Of a stretch of DNA of 60,000 nucleotides, positions 22,301 through 33,190 are shown in pieces; position 1 is the stretch's first letter, and each line of letters begins with the position of its first letter. A program made the position numbers and the translations under genes. The notes beneath the pieces are model-generated. The model was not told where the DNA came from, did no database searches, and saw only the letters and a list, made by a program, of their open reading frames with translations. The stretch is taken from positions 16,623,001 through 16,683,000 of the forward strand of contig NC_092673.1 in the NCBI RefSeq assembly GCF_964355755.1, written 5' to 3'. The DNA is from Antedon mediterranea. Its lineage: Eukaryota > Echinodermata > Crinoidea > Comatulida > Antedonidae.

Positions 22301-25300
22301 TCAGAACACATGGATCAGCTGCAATCAATATTCATATACTGTTTAAATGGTATGTATATAAACTAACATTTGTTTGAATATTTATATTAAACACTAATTA
22401 AGTGAAGAAAAAAGAAATGTAGGATGTTGTCTACAGTTAGTTGACATAGCAGCACTTCAATCATCTACTGCTCTGCATAAATGTATGCAAGCACACCTAA
22501 CTAAATTTTGTTTATACAGATATTTCCAATATTGCAACAGTTTGTTGACATAGCAGCACTTCAACCATCTACTGTTCTGCATCTGCAAACAAAAACAAAT
22601 ATGTTGATAATACTATTATTTCTACAAAATCATCAAAGGTTTACTGATGGTATTTAAAATGCATACTGTGCTTCCTTTTCACAGCATGTTTTATTTTTGC
22701 TTGTACTTCAGGTTGTGTGAAGATTAAGTGATTCTTCATCACTGACATTGTTTTTGCCAGAACTGACTTTACACCATACAGACTTCTTTTTTTTTTTTGG
22801 TTAAATGACCAGTGAATAAGTTCACCCACCTGCTCATTTAACAAGCTGATTCCAACATGCCATCACTTTAAAAATTCCACAACATGAAATTCGAGCATGT
22901 GCAATTTTGGAGATATGTTGATCTCCAATTTTCTGCAGTTGGACATGAAGTCTGATATATTTGAAGCTGTAAGTAAATTAATATATAAATTTAATTAATT
23001 CTTTAATAAGCAGCTGAGTGATAGAAACTCAATTCAGATTTTTTTTTTTTTTTCTTACCAACAATATCAATTTCATTCTCAGTCATTGCATTGGTATGGT
23101 TGATTGCCTTGTGTATGTCTGAAAATTGGTGGAAGATAGGTGTATAAATCAATTGTGATTGCAATTTTTCAAGAAATCCAATTGGGATATCTGAGCTTTG
23201 TTCCTCTAGAACCTGGTTTGATGCAGATGTTAGCTGGTGAATAATATCAACCTGTGAACAATATTGTCAATTGGGTAAATATTCAAACATTGCAACATAC
23301 AACACTTAGTTTTTTAATAATAGTATTGTCATTAAATTTAAACTGTATACTATCTTAAGTAGATGGTGTATTGTTTATTTTTATAATCACCTGGCAACAC
23401 TTGTGTACATGATTGCCTACAAAGGCCTTCCCATGATAGGCTTGACTAGGAACCTTGTTTTGTTTGGAGAACTTCCTCCATTGCACAAACAATTGGCCCA
23501 GTGCCCTATTTCAAACCTTTGTTCAATTTTGTTTCCTAAAAAAAATACATAATCTGTGTAAACTACTTTTGAATAATTAATTATGCATTCAGAATACAGT
23601 ATATGTATGTGTAATACTATTCGTACTTAACATGCCATGTCTTTGATTTCTTGTTGCTTTTCAGCAATACTCATAATTTGTGTCTTTACAGAATCAGATG
23701 CTGATGCTTCTGATTTGCAGTTTAAAAATACAAGCGGAATTTCATCTTCTAGGTGGGAAATTTGTGCTTGCATATCTGAGATGTGCTTCATCAATGCTGA
23801 ATTTGTTGCAGCCTGCTCTACAGTAATTTTGTCGAAATTATTGACACCTCCATCGGAATTTTTTTTGCCTTAACCTGAAGATCTCTGAATCCAATGTGTG
23901 CATTTCATTTTCTAACAGGTCATATAATTTCTTAAACACTCCTAAAGAAATATGGAGGCTTGGTACAGATACCTGCAATAATAACACATTTTCAAATGTA
24001 ACCTCAAGATTTTATATTAGTACTATTACTTTATTATTTCAGTACTTGTACAAGTGTCGGACTGTATTATGATACAAATTGGTGAGCAGCATCATCATGG
24101 TGTTGTAGTAGAAAGGATGATAGTAGACATCAATGAACAATGGTGTTTCATTTTATCATTCTCCATAATGTGTGTCATGGTCACCTAAAGGATGCACATT
24201 GGACAAATGATGCACTTCTACCGGGGGTCATATGGTAAGTCACACAATTGATAAGTGCGATATTTCCTACATGGTTGATGTCAATAGGCACCATTGTTTT
24301 TCTGATTACACTCCTGTATACCTCCTTGGAGTTTACCATTCCATGATCTTCAAATAATTGATAGTCTTCATTCAATGTCTTTATAATAGACCTGTGGTCT
24401 TTTGGAACATCACCTCTGCATATCTGATGTTTGGTATGATGGCAAAAGAGACTGCAGTACCTTCCTAATGAAAGATTTGAAATAACAATTAAGGTTTGTA
24501 TACAATAAATTATAATTCACATTAAATGCATATTAAATAAGATACTGTGTCTTACCATTTGGTCCATTGAGGCCATACATCCCTGACAAAAACTCCTAGT
24601 CTCCAAAGAAAAAGAGACGAATTTTGTGGCCCCTTAAAGGAAAAAAAAAATTAAAATTAATACAGCACACAAAAAAAGATTGTTTTTTAAAAATTAAAAT
24701 GATTTTAATGTTGAAGACATACCTCCATTCAGTTTCTTCGCATACATCCGGAAATACCCTGCTGATGTTGATGGTATAATCTGCTGACTCAAACATTAGA
24801 ATAACAATAATGTTGCGAAGGGCATTTGGTTTCTCTAGACTGCAAATTTGCAGTTCAAATTTCCTACTGCCACCTCCTTTGTCACCTCCAAAAATTTGAT
24901 CCATACTTCTTTGTTGTAGAACTTTAGATTGTTTAATCTGTAAGTGAAATATACAATATTGTATTTTATTGTTTGCATAAATTTGGAGTTACAAAATGTA
25001 AAATAAGCATGTTATTTACTCATGATGGTGGTCCAAGTAGGAAAACATCAACCTCTCAATATTAATCACTGGCAAAACAGGGGCCAGAAAATATTACAAA
25101 TGCATTCTCAGCATTTGCTGCATCGCTTTTTAAGATGAATTCATCCATGGAACCATGTAAGTATCCATCTACAATATCCAATTGGTGATCTCGCATTTTG
25201 CCTTCTGATGCTATAACACCTGGTTTCACATATCTTGAATAGAATTTAGAATAACAATTGTAAAATGACATTTTAAAATACAGCTAATTAAAATGTTGAT

Positions 25301-28300
25301 ATATTATTTTATGCACCACTATTTTCTTAATTTTCATACTTGCCTTCTTAGTTTCAGAATTTGTTGCCAAGTAAGATCGCAGTCAGCTTTGATGGCCAGT
25401 GACCTGTCAACATCATCAATGATACCAATTGGTGGCAAGTTAGATTGCATTTTATGATTAAATTGAAGTTGAGCTGAATCATGCGATATTGAATTTCGTA
25501 TGGTTGATAATTCATGGGTGCGTCAACTGAGGGTTCTTTTGCCAACACAACTGCTGGATTTTGTAGCTTTTTGTCATAGTAGTAATTGTCATTGGCTGTA
25601 AGTAAAACATTCTTATATGTTTTATATTTACAAGATTTATTGTCAAAGTTTAATACCTTATTTATTCATGTTCAGGGAATGTGTTTTAATACAATATTGT
25701 GTGGTAGGGTAGTTTATTCCAATAAATTCGGTAACAAAACACCCTGCATTGATAGTCAGTTTTTAAAAATATGTCTAAAATATATATACTATTATATATA
25801 ATTTTTAGGTTCATTTGATTTGCCCATTATTCAATAAAATCTCTGTACTTTGGTACAGTGGTTTTGTGAAAAATGTTGGCTTTCTAAAAAAAAATAACTC
25901 ACCCTTCTATTTGTTGGTAACTCAATTTTTTTTTTTTTTTTTAGTGATTTGGATACCAACTTCCTTGCAAATTGCTGGACAGGTTCGGGTATCTTCTCGC
26001 CAACAATTTCTTTGTTTATGGTCTTAATTGCATTGGTTACAGCATTATACCGTTGCTCAGCCTCTGTTGTGCATTTATGCTGACTGCACTAGTTATACTT
26101 CAGACATTTCCCACACAACCGACATTGCAATTCAACCGTTTGCAAAGATTGTTGTACCAGTAATGATGGTTTTTTTCATGTCACGTTCAAATGTTATCGG
26201 TGACGCACAGGCAAAACATGGGGAATGTATGTAGTCGAAGAGTACAGAACAATTGACAGAGACAGTACATACAAAAATGGTGGGAACACTGAGTTTCTGC
26301 ATTATCAAGCGACAGAATATGTTTACAAATAGAACATTGAAACAAAGACAGTGCTGATTGGTCATAAAGGGTGAATTGCTCAGTTAATGAATTGAATTTT
26401 AAATCTTGCATGAAAGTTTTTTTATTGAATTTTATCCTGTGACCTTGTTTCTGTTGATTTTCATAAAGATAACAAGCTGTGCACTGTAAATCATCATGTT
26501 GTCTCCAGATGTAAGGTGTAATTAATGTCGTTTGTTTGTATGCAGCTGATTGACAAGTATGACAAACATATGATGGATGAACATTTTTATCTTCTTCAAC
26601 AATTTTAATGTTTAGAAAATTTAAAGTTTGTGTTTTGATGCTTTTAAGTTCATATTTTCAGTCAGAAATTTTGAATTTTATTCCACAAATTCTACAAATA
26701 TTTAATAAAGATTCAGAATGGAAATCCATAATTAGTATTATTTGTAGGCCCTAGGCCTAATTAATTATGTAATTTTTGTAATCAGCAATTTATTTACACA
26801 ACACAAATAATACAATGAAATACAGTAAAATGATAATGTAAATAAAGTTTTATGAACAGTACAGGTATAGTTCAGTGTTTCTCTCTCTCTCTGGCTAGGC
26901 ATCTTAATATTATGCCAAAATACCCACATCAATTGTCATTAGAGTTTAAAAAAAAGTAGTCTTATTTACCAGGTGTGTAGAGCCTCTAACCAGTTTTTTA
27001 CGTCAAAACGAAAACTTAAACGGTGAAAGAATAAATATTGAAAATGATCGTTGAACAGTCAGTTTTTCGGTGAAGTGACTACTACTGTACTTTGCGCTTT
27101 TTATTGAGGGCGCTATTTATTTACAATTCTATCGAGTACGGCGGTCGTTAAAACAGTCGTACTATTTTTACTAATAACTGAATTAATATTGCATAATTTG
27201 AAGTATTACTTCATTGCTTGTTGTAAAACTAATATATTTACTTGTAAATATTATTATTTGTTGTTAATATTTTATATTATGATTGTAACGTTTAATTTAC
27301 TAGCTTAGTAATTATCGCTATCTCTGCGATGTTCGCTGGGCTCTCGCGTTCAGTCAAGCGTGCAAAACCTTAACAACAAAGGCTTTGGTTAGCATAAAAA
27401 ATAAAAGCGCGTTGAAAACACACTTTATGTCCATAGTTACTATTATTCGAAACCACCGTTGCAACTATTGGTTCTTTAAAATAAAGCATTTCGCCATAAA
27501 AAGCATGCTTTATAACAGTTTATTACATAAGAGGGGCATAATATACAAAATTGAATTTACAGTAAAACTTTGGACAAAAACTGCTGCCACATTTTTTTTA
27601 TTATTATAGTGATCGACTAACGTGTATAATTCTCGTCTATTTTAGGTGCATTCAGATGTGCGTAAGCTTAACGTTGCCATTGACCGCTGTTGCATTGAGC
27701 ATGAAATCGGGTGTGATGTACGATCAATTGACGAGTAGTGAACAAGAAGTATACGTTACATTTGCTATTGCAACAGGAATGTTTTCCTTTATGTTTGTGG
27801 AGACTTTTATGTTCGGCTCTAGACGAAGAATAGGTCAATTACACTTTTATTTTACGGCCATTTTTTCATTATTCATATCAGTCGGTATGAAAAAGGATTA
27901 TTCGATGAGTATACTATTTTTAACATCTCAAGGTAACAAGGCTACGCTTCGACTGCTACACTTGATGGAAGTGTATTGGAAACGTGAGAGGCCGAGAAAG
28001 ACACAATATCAAGTGACCGTCTGCATACATACAGTACTTACTTTACTCTTTAATTTGATGTTTCCAATACTCTGCTTTTTTTCTCTGGTTTTACATAGGC
28101 ACCGAAACACGTTCACTGAACTTTCCACAGAAGGTTACGTAATTTTCTGTACACTGCTCATTTTGATAGTCGTGTACAATACATCGTCTGTACTGTCAGC
28201 CGTCCGTCTATGTAAAAATATTTCTAATGATTTAAGTGAACCACAGTCTATCGAACTTACATCGACGGCTCCGCCTTCTTACGATGATGTGTTGGCAGAA

Positions 28301-28315
28301 ACTGCCATCGTGTAA
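19362..28315 (+). CDS. Multi-spanning membrane protein with C-terminal PPxY motif, two exons
   Basis: Exon 1 is 19362-19513 (donor GTAAGT) and exon 2 is 27646-28315 (acceptor TTTTAG), phase 2, giving 273 residues. The join is phase-compatible, and the second exon alone also opens with an ATG at 27656. Exon 1 has a signal-peptide-like start (LMTLVVFVLSTTNA). Exon 2 has four hydrophobic segments and ends with an APPSYDDVL motif, a PPxY late-domain type that binds NEDD4-family WW domains. It looks paralogous to the protein at 30814: both have an EVYW[KR]R motif and an FG[SA]RR after a membrane segment. The 8.1-kb intron contains transposons, whereas other accessory introns here are about 100 bp. 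Envelope protein is the likely role (inference). Confidence 0.6.
19640..20468. mobile_element. MITE with long TIRs and 9-bp target duplication
   Basis: Inverted repeats of about 125 bp lie at 19640-19765 and 20340-20468. They share GTACATAA.TTGGGGACCC, ATGAAACGTCACAAAATAAA, AATTATTCAT and GTATAGCAACAAGAAGTGAT blocks. The ends are flanked by an exact 9-bp direct repeat AGCCAGGTA (19631-19639 and 20469-20477). A 9-bp duplication with long TIRs fits a non-autonomous Mutator-like element. The interior has no gene. It sits in the intron of the membrane-protein gene. Confidence 0.85.
20469..21560. other. Non-coding, host-like intronic sequence
   Basis: This is AT-rich and CpG-poor, with repeated AGGCCTA/TAGGCCT motifs, a GAGAGGGCGCACTATAATAATAATAAT element at about 20750 and a (TAG)n run near 21508-21528. 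I see no gene. The composition is unlike the CpG-rich virus-like genes on either side. Confidence 0.5.
21569..22340. repeat. Tandem duplication of about 465 bp
   Basis: Two long copies start near 21569 and 22034 (AATTCAGTAATATAA.AGATACTG), and each ends in a T-run plus CAGAACACATGGAT, which looks like a splice acceptor and exon start. A third partial copy follows near 22338 (ATACTGTTTAAATGGTATGT). It is probably part of the adjacent transposon relic. Confidence 0.7.
22640..26740 (-). mobile_element. Decayed N-RAG-TP-like transposon (RAG1 N-terminus-like)
   Basis: Exon-like blocks on the minus strand run from right to left. At about 26720-26420 there are paired CxxC motifs (ICRICG, YVCHTCQ, DLQCTACY). 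At 26400-26170 there is a RING finger (CSICKHIL, TQCSHHFCMYC, then CFAC one frame away) with the order and spacing of the RAG1 RING. Next is a further CRLCGKC element near 26120, then blocks at 25271-25062, 24904-24720 (GGDKGGGSRKFELQIC), 24375-24181, 23880-23640 and 22930-22640 (KLHMLEFHVVEFLK, EQVGELIHWSFN). This set fits the N-RAG-TP type described in molluscs, sea urchin and lancelet. There are internal stops and frame changes, so it is dead. It sits antisense in the intron of the membrane-protein gene. Confidence 0.55.
26741..27640. other. Host-like non-coding, end of the large intron
   Basis: It holds a CT microsatellite near 26880-26892, a GAGGGCGC element near 27107 and AT-rich sequence. 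A small frame at 27385-27609 has no supporting features. I see no gene here other than the pyrimidine-rich acceptor at 27630-27645. Confidence 0.4.
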
Positions 28316-28525
28316 AAAAAAAAAAATATGTATTTTAATCATTAGTATTATAGAAATAAAAGAGAGAAAAGAAGAAACAGTTTTTTTGTGTGTGTGTCTT
28401 AATTTCAGTCACATAAACAACGACGACGAAAGAAATGATTGTAGTGTAACTTTATTTCATTTCCAAGAACCTTATTTGTAAACATTTTCTTATTCTAAAT
28501 GGTTTTTTTTTTGTTGGTGGTAAGC

Positions 28526-30217
28526 TTAACATTTCTTCTGACGTTTACTGTCTACGTTGTGAATGCTTTTCTTTCTCTTTTTTGGTTCATTAGGAACAAC
28601 AGCAGAAGCAGCAGCATCTTCCGCTTCCTTATCTTTTTTTTTCTCCTCCTCTTCCTCCTCCTCCTCCTCCTCCTCATCCTCATCCTTTTCTAACTTGATG
28701 GCATCACGACGACGAGTTTCAGTTACTTCGATCGCACTATGATACTCTTCCAGTGTGTAGCCGGACATTTCACACGCCTGCTCTTCAGAAACGGCTTCTC
28801 GTCCGATTATGCCCTTTACGACGGCCAATATAGTTTCGGGACAGTCTTCGTTCTGACGCGCATAAAACTCTTGGTACGCCGTGTCGTTTTGCGATATCTT
28901 GCTTCCAAACAGATATCTTGGCGTAATGTCAACTCCTTTCTCGAGGTTGATGAGAGTAAGAAATCGATTAGCAGGCGATGCATTTTTGTCCGAATAGCAT
29001 ACGATACTCAGATCGGCACGCGCCAGATCACCAGTACCGATGGCCAAGCGCTGTTCGGAACTCATCGGCTGAAGTTGTTTACCGGGTACGAATCTGGCCA
29101 CGTTTAGGTTCTTGTATCTTCGGTTTGTGGCGTTGTCGAGAAACAGTTTCTTGGACATGTCGGAAACGAACTTTAACGATGGATTGTTGTCTTCGAGCTC
29201 TTGTCGCGTGCAATCGCGTGCTTGTCTATAGCTTACGTTCGTCTTCATCTTCACGTATGGATTCTTTGGAGATCCATCAAAGGGCATCTTGACTTTTTGA
29301 TACACGCCTGCATTGTTAGCCACATCTTTCGATCCATGTTGACCCCTGAATTTCTTCATGATGCTGGTGATGCATCGTTTCGCGTCCACTTTGTCGACGC
29401 TGTGACAATCTTTGTAGGAGGCGTGTGACTTGCAGTTCACATGCGCCTCGAAACAATATTTCAACTGTACCATCATGAGTATAATGTTCAGTTTACAGAA
29501 TCGCACACATCCGTTCAACGGATTTTGATGTCCGTTCACGGTTAGCACGTACGCTGCGTTGTTTAGGTCGGTGGTGCCGAGTTGCTCCTCTCTCAACTGT
29601 TTGTCTTTGTTGACTTGTATCTTCTTCTGTAGCAGTTCGGCCGTGAGATAATTGCCCAGTTCACTCAGACCAGATTCGGTAATGGCGAGCGATCCGGTGC
29701 TCATCGTTTTGCTCTCGTTGCCGTCACGATCAACAAACATGATGTTAAATTTCGAGCGCAATTGCTCCTTTTCGACGGCTTCGAGACGTATCGACTTGAT
29801 TGAGAGAACGTCAAATTTTTGCCCGCAGTCCCATTTCTCGACCGATTCGAGCACTCTTTTGCCACTGTCGTCCAAAGACTCGTGTTTCTTGGCGGCACAC
29901 TCTAGCATCGAGTAGAGAATTTTCACAAAGAGTGGCGTTTTTTTCAAGTTTTCGAAAAACGTATCAAAGTCACGTATCTTACTCTCGTTCCATTCGATCT
30001 TTTCGAATCCGGGAAACAGAGTGGAATCCATGACCATCTCATCGGTACAATTCAATGTTCGAGGATCCAACGGCGACTTCCAATTCTTTCCCTTGTTCAT
30101 AACCCATCTCAGATAGTCGGCAGAAAGTTTTTCGAAAGAAAGTTTATCGTTTAGATACTCTTCTAGAGCTACTTCTTCGGCAGACAACGAGAATCGTAAT
30201 TGCAATTGCCCTGACAT
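28526..30217 (-). CDS. Large nuclear acidic/basic-tailed protein, unknown
   Basis: It encodes 562 residues from the ATG at 30217; an upstream ATG at 30247 would add a short hydrophobic lead and is less likely. The main body (about residues 1-480) is globular with scattered Cys/His (FEAHVNCKSHASYKDCHSVD) and no membrane segment. The tail is a long Glu/Asp run followed by a bipartite basic cluster (EPKKRKKS and DSKRQKKC) typical of a nuclear localisation signal. This layout suits a DNA- or chromatin-interacting viral protein such as a single-strand-binding, processivity or regulatory factor, but I recognise no family. It is divergent from the gene at 30326 across a 108-bp region containing (GAC)n and (AC)n tracts. 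Confidence 0.7.
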   Translation of the reverse strand: MSGQLQLRFSLSAEEVALEEYLNDKLSFEKLSADYLRWVMNKGKNWKSPLDPRTLNCTDEMVMDSTLFPGFEKIEWNESKIRDFDTFFENLKKTPLFVKILYSMLECAAKKHESLDDSGKRVLESVEKWDCGQKFDVLSIKSIRLEAVEKEQLRSKFNIMFVDRDGNESKTMSTGSLAITESGLSELGNYLTAELLQKKIQVNKDKQLREEQLGTTDLNNAAYVLTVNGHQNPLNGCVRFCKLNIILMMVQLKYCFEAHVNCKSHASYKDCHSVDKVDAKRCITSIMKKFRGQHGSKDVANNAGVYQKVKMPFDGSPKNPYVKMKTNVSYRQARDCTRQELEDNNPSLKFVSDMSKKLFLDNATNRRYKNLNVARFVPGKQLQPMSSEQRLAIGTGDLARADLSIVCYSDKNASPANRFLTLINLEKGVDITPRYLFGSKISQNDTAYQEFYARQNEDCPETILAVVKGIIGREAVSEEQACEMSGYTLEEYHSAIEVTETRRRDAIKLEKDEDEEEEEEEEEEEKKKDKEAEDAAASAVVPNEPKKRKKSIHNVDSKRQKKC

Positions 30218-30290
30218 GATGAACACTGATGTTGCGAATAAAAACAAAATTGGCCGTATTTAAGGACTTCTGACGACGACGACGACGACG

Positions 30291-30322
<32 letters not shown>

Positions 30323-30325
30323 GTT

Positions 30326-30817
30326 ATGGTTTCCTTAGTTTTCTCTTCATCGTTTGTAGCAATCTCGTCCGTCACTTTCCTCGTCATACTCTGTGCTTAC
30401 ACGCCCGATCTGCTACCGAAAACACGTCATTTTGGAAAATCTCGAACCACCGACACATTACAGTTGAGCGGAGACTGTTTAAGTGCCACTCTCACGAACG
30501 CGAATCTTTCGTGCAGCATGCACGTCACCGACACTTTTTCTATATTGGCATCGGTTGTGTGCAGCAGCGTCCAAGGCGAGTGTAGTTTGTGTGGCGTGGT
30601 CGGAGAGTACGTGTACGTACGGTGTTACGACGATGATGGAAGGTTTGTATACGGTTCACTAGTGTTAACGAAAAAGCCACCACTTTTGTCGAGGTATCCC
30701 ATATCTCCTCTCTTCAGAACGGTTAACAACAGGTTTGCGTACGCTACGAGCAACGGCACGGTGGAGGAAAAAGTATTAAATAACAGAGACGGAGACTTGA
30801 TGTTTAGATCAATATGA
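30326..30817 (+). CDS. Signal-peptide protein, probable envelope or secreted
   Basis: It encodes 163 residues. The first 25 form a signal peptide or anchor (FVAISSVTFLVILCAY), followed by a beta-rich domain with Cys pairs (SLCGVVGEYVYVRCYDDDG) and N-glycosylation sites (NLS, NGT). The start follows a (AC)n tract at 30296-30322 by only 3 bp. Its stop overlaps the start of the next gene as ATGA, implying coupled expression. No family is recognised. Confidence 0.65.
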   Translation: MVSLVFSSSFVAISSVTFLVILCAYTPDLLPKTRHFGKSRTTDTLQLSGDCLSATLTNANLSCSMHVTDTFSILASVVCSSVQGECSLCGVVGEYVYVRCYDDDGRFVYGSLVLTKKPPLLSRYPISPLFRTVNNRFAYATSNGTVEEKVLNNRDGDLMFRSI

Positions 30818-31773
30818 ATCTTATCCGACTACGTACAATTCAACGCATCACTTCTGCGTCCACTGTATGGGTGATACGGTCAAAGTATGCTCGACGAGGC
30901 AGCGTATCGTTGATCGCGTCTGCTGCATTCGTTCTGTTGTTGTACGAAACGTTCGCGGTCGAACGGTACCAGTTGTACGGCTGTCACAAACGCTACTCGG
31001 TCGGTCAGCAAGAATGCACCATTCAACAACGAAGCGGTTCAGACGGTCTGATGGTGACGTTGCGCGTCGTTGGAACGCTGTTGTTTTCTCTCTCGTTCTT
31101 GCCGTTAATCGTCTTGGAATGGTTGTTTGGAGCCAGACGAATGGCTGATGTTATAGCCTGTGACCTAAAACATCATTACGACCGTATTATGGGTAGTAGT
31201 GGTGGTGGTGGTGGTACACGAGGAAATAATTTCTACGCGTTTTACGTTCGACAATTAGGATACACGGGCAGATTGTCTGGACAAGTTTTTGTTCGCAACG
31301 TAGTCGAGCGTGAAGTTTACTGGCGAAGAGTTTTAACGTGTCAGCTCGCCTCTATCTACCTTGAATGGATGTCATCTTCGTACGTCGTCGCACGATCAAG
31401 ATTGCATAGAGTTAAGCTGGCCGTGAGAATTATCGTGGTTTTCTGTTCGATAGTAGTACCCGCCGCTGTGACACCAAACATTTCGATCGAACATCGAATT
31501 TGCGTTGGCGTTGCCGGAATTCTCTTTCACGTGGCTCCTTTGCACGCGTTCATCTTTCTGTTACCGTTCACCGGCTGGTGGTGGACGACCATCGTAGCTT
31601 GGATTATTTCTCACGTTATCGGCATTCTGCTTACAATTCGTAGCGAACGAGTCGAGGAACTGGAAGCGGTGATGCGCAACTATAAACATCTCGATAGAAA
31701 CAACGTGAACGATACAGTGTTTTTGATGTATCTAGGAGGAAAGAAGAAGTGGTCGCCTTCGTCGATGGCATAA
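30814..31773 (+). CDS. Multi-spanning membrane protein, paralogue of the 19362-28315 gene
   Basis: It encodes 319 residues with about five to six hydrophobic segments (around residues 30-48, 90-112, 200-222, 238-262 and 268-290), a Gly-rich loop from (GGT)n, and a basic tail. It shares EVYWRR and a membrane segment ending in FGARR with the protein encoded at 19362-28315, so the two are probably old duplicates; it lacks the PPxY. Number and spacing of helices are loosely like herpesvirus glycoprotein M, but I see no decisive motif. The start overlaps the preceding gene by 4 bp. Confidence 0.6.
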   Translation: MNLIRLRTIQRITSASTVWVIRSKYARRGSVSLIASAAFVLLLYETFAVERYQLYGCHKRYSVGQQECTIQQRSGSDGLMVTLRVVGTLLFSLSFLPLIVLEWLFGARRMADVIACDLKHHYDRIMGSSGGGGGTRGNNFYAFYVRQLGYTGRLSGQVFVRNVVEREVYWRRVLTCQLASIYLEWMSSSYVVARSRLHRVKLAVRIIVVFCSIVVPAAVTPNISIEHRICVGVAGILFHVAPLHAFIFLLPFTGWWWTTIVAWIISHVIGILLTIRSERVEELEAVMRNYKHLDRNNVNDTVFLMYLGGKKKWSPSSMA

Positions 31774-31919
31774 ACGAGTATATAATATTATGTGCGTCCA
31801 AATGTTTAAAATTGCATTATTGACATTGGCATGATGACACCACTTACAAATTAAAGCTACATTCAGATGTTTAATGAATTGCAGCAATCAATTGAATAAT
31901 TACGACGTTTGTAAACTCA

Positions 31920-32612
31920 AGTACATATGGGTCGTGTCACCTACAAAAGGAGTTGAAATTTAAAAAAAAAAAAATGTATTATTATAATAATATTAATCTA
32001 CATTAATCTATATAATATCTGTATATAATACTGTTAATATATATATATATATATATATATTTATACATCTTATATGTTACGATATATATCTTTTATATTC
32101 TTGTCTTTTTGATGTTTATTCGTATTTTTATAAGATCTTGTATTTTTGTATTCATGACTTTTTATATATTTTCAATTAATTGTTTGAGAGCTTGTTAACA
32201 ACGAAACGAATTTCCCTTTGGACCAATAAATTTCTGTATTCTGTATGTATTCTGTATTCTTTAAAACTTTCCAAAAAAATATTTAACTTGCTTTATAATT
32301 TCTTTCAAGACAATTAAGATATGACCCGATTTCAACAAAGCACTTCTAAATTCAATAGATTACTTCCGAATTCAATAGATTATCAACAATTAGAAAACAG
32401 CCTTTAAAGTTCAAGATACCATTAGTTATTATGTACACACTTAAACAATGAATACGAATAAAGATTACGCTTTAATTTCTTTCAATTTTATTATCATCTT
32501 CATATATAAAATACAACAATTAAAAAATTGCATAATTATGTTGATTAATGGATTATTTTGAGCACACAATCTGTTAACATAATTCACTTCTACTCTAGAT
32601 CATGATTAGGCT
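31920..32612 (-). repeat. Right arm of the large inverted repeat
   Basis: It is the reverse complement of the block at 15632-16150, starting at GGGTCGTGTCACC.ACAAAAGGAG (31930) and ending at CTAGATCATGATTAGG. The order of shared blocks is preserved. About 230 bp at 32030-32262 is an insertion with a (TA)n run and a retroelement-like 3' end. Confidence 0.8.
32030..32265 (+). mobile_element. Insertion ending in a tandem ATTCTGT tail, non-LTR retroelement-like
   Basis: The block ends in GACCAATAAATTTCTG followed by repeated TATTCTGTAT units at 32231-32262, the style of 3' end seen in CR1/L2-type LINEs and related SINEs. It interrupts the right inverted-repeat arm relative to the left. A (TA)n run lies at 32038-32061. 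There is no coding capacity. Confidence 0.45.
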
Positions 32613-33190
32613 GATCCGCGCACGCAATCAAATGAAGAGGCATAACATGTCGTGCATTCGTCGCATGTTGTATGATGAGTAAATCAATTAAAATCTTTTT
32701 TTACTTCGGTAAGAAGTCAAAGCATTTGATTGTTTAACTTTTCAATGGGTATTCGTTCGATGTACATAATGCATTGGAACATTAAACATTTATGCAAAAC
32801 TTATCTTCAAGACTTTCTTCACCAAGGGCAGTACACGTTTATTGTTAAAGTATTCAACATGTGGTGTTACGCATAACGTTCGTTCGATAATGTTTTAGAA
32901 AAATCAATCACAATGCGTGTTTAAAACACCGGGTCATACAAAATGAGAGAAATAAAAAGTATATATATTTAAACTGGACATATTATTTATTTAAAGAAAA
33001 AAAAAACATATTCATTCAATCCAACGATATAACAACGTGCATCATTGTCTGGCATGCTATAATACAAACGATTACTTCGACCTCAATGACAGTGTGCGTC
33101 AATGTTTAAGCATTCAGTTTACACACAAGAGAGAACATACATCCCCTTATACAAAATATGTTCATAACCTTCTAGATCATTCCTTATACG
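32613..33190 (-). repeat. Inverted copy of array and array-tail sequence
   Basis: At about 32638-32672 the reverse complement reads GACGAATGCACGACATGTTATGCCTC, one diverged unit of the 4.3-9.9 kb array. Further blocks at about 32880-32905 and 33080-33190 are inverted matches to 10000-10110. The arm at 31920-32612 is directly adjacent, while on the left the matching pieces are 5 kb apart. Confidence 0.65.

Noticed and set aside
27385-27609. 74-codon frame just before the acceptor at 27645
   Set aside because: It has no domain or start context and lies in host-like intron sequence.
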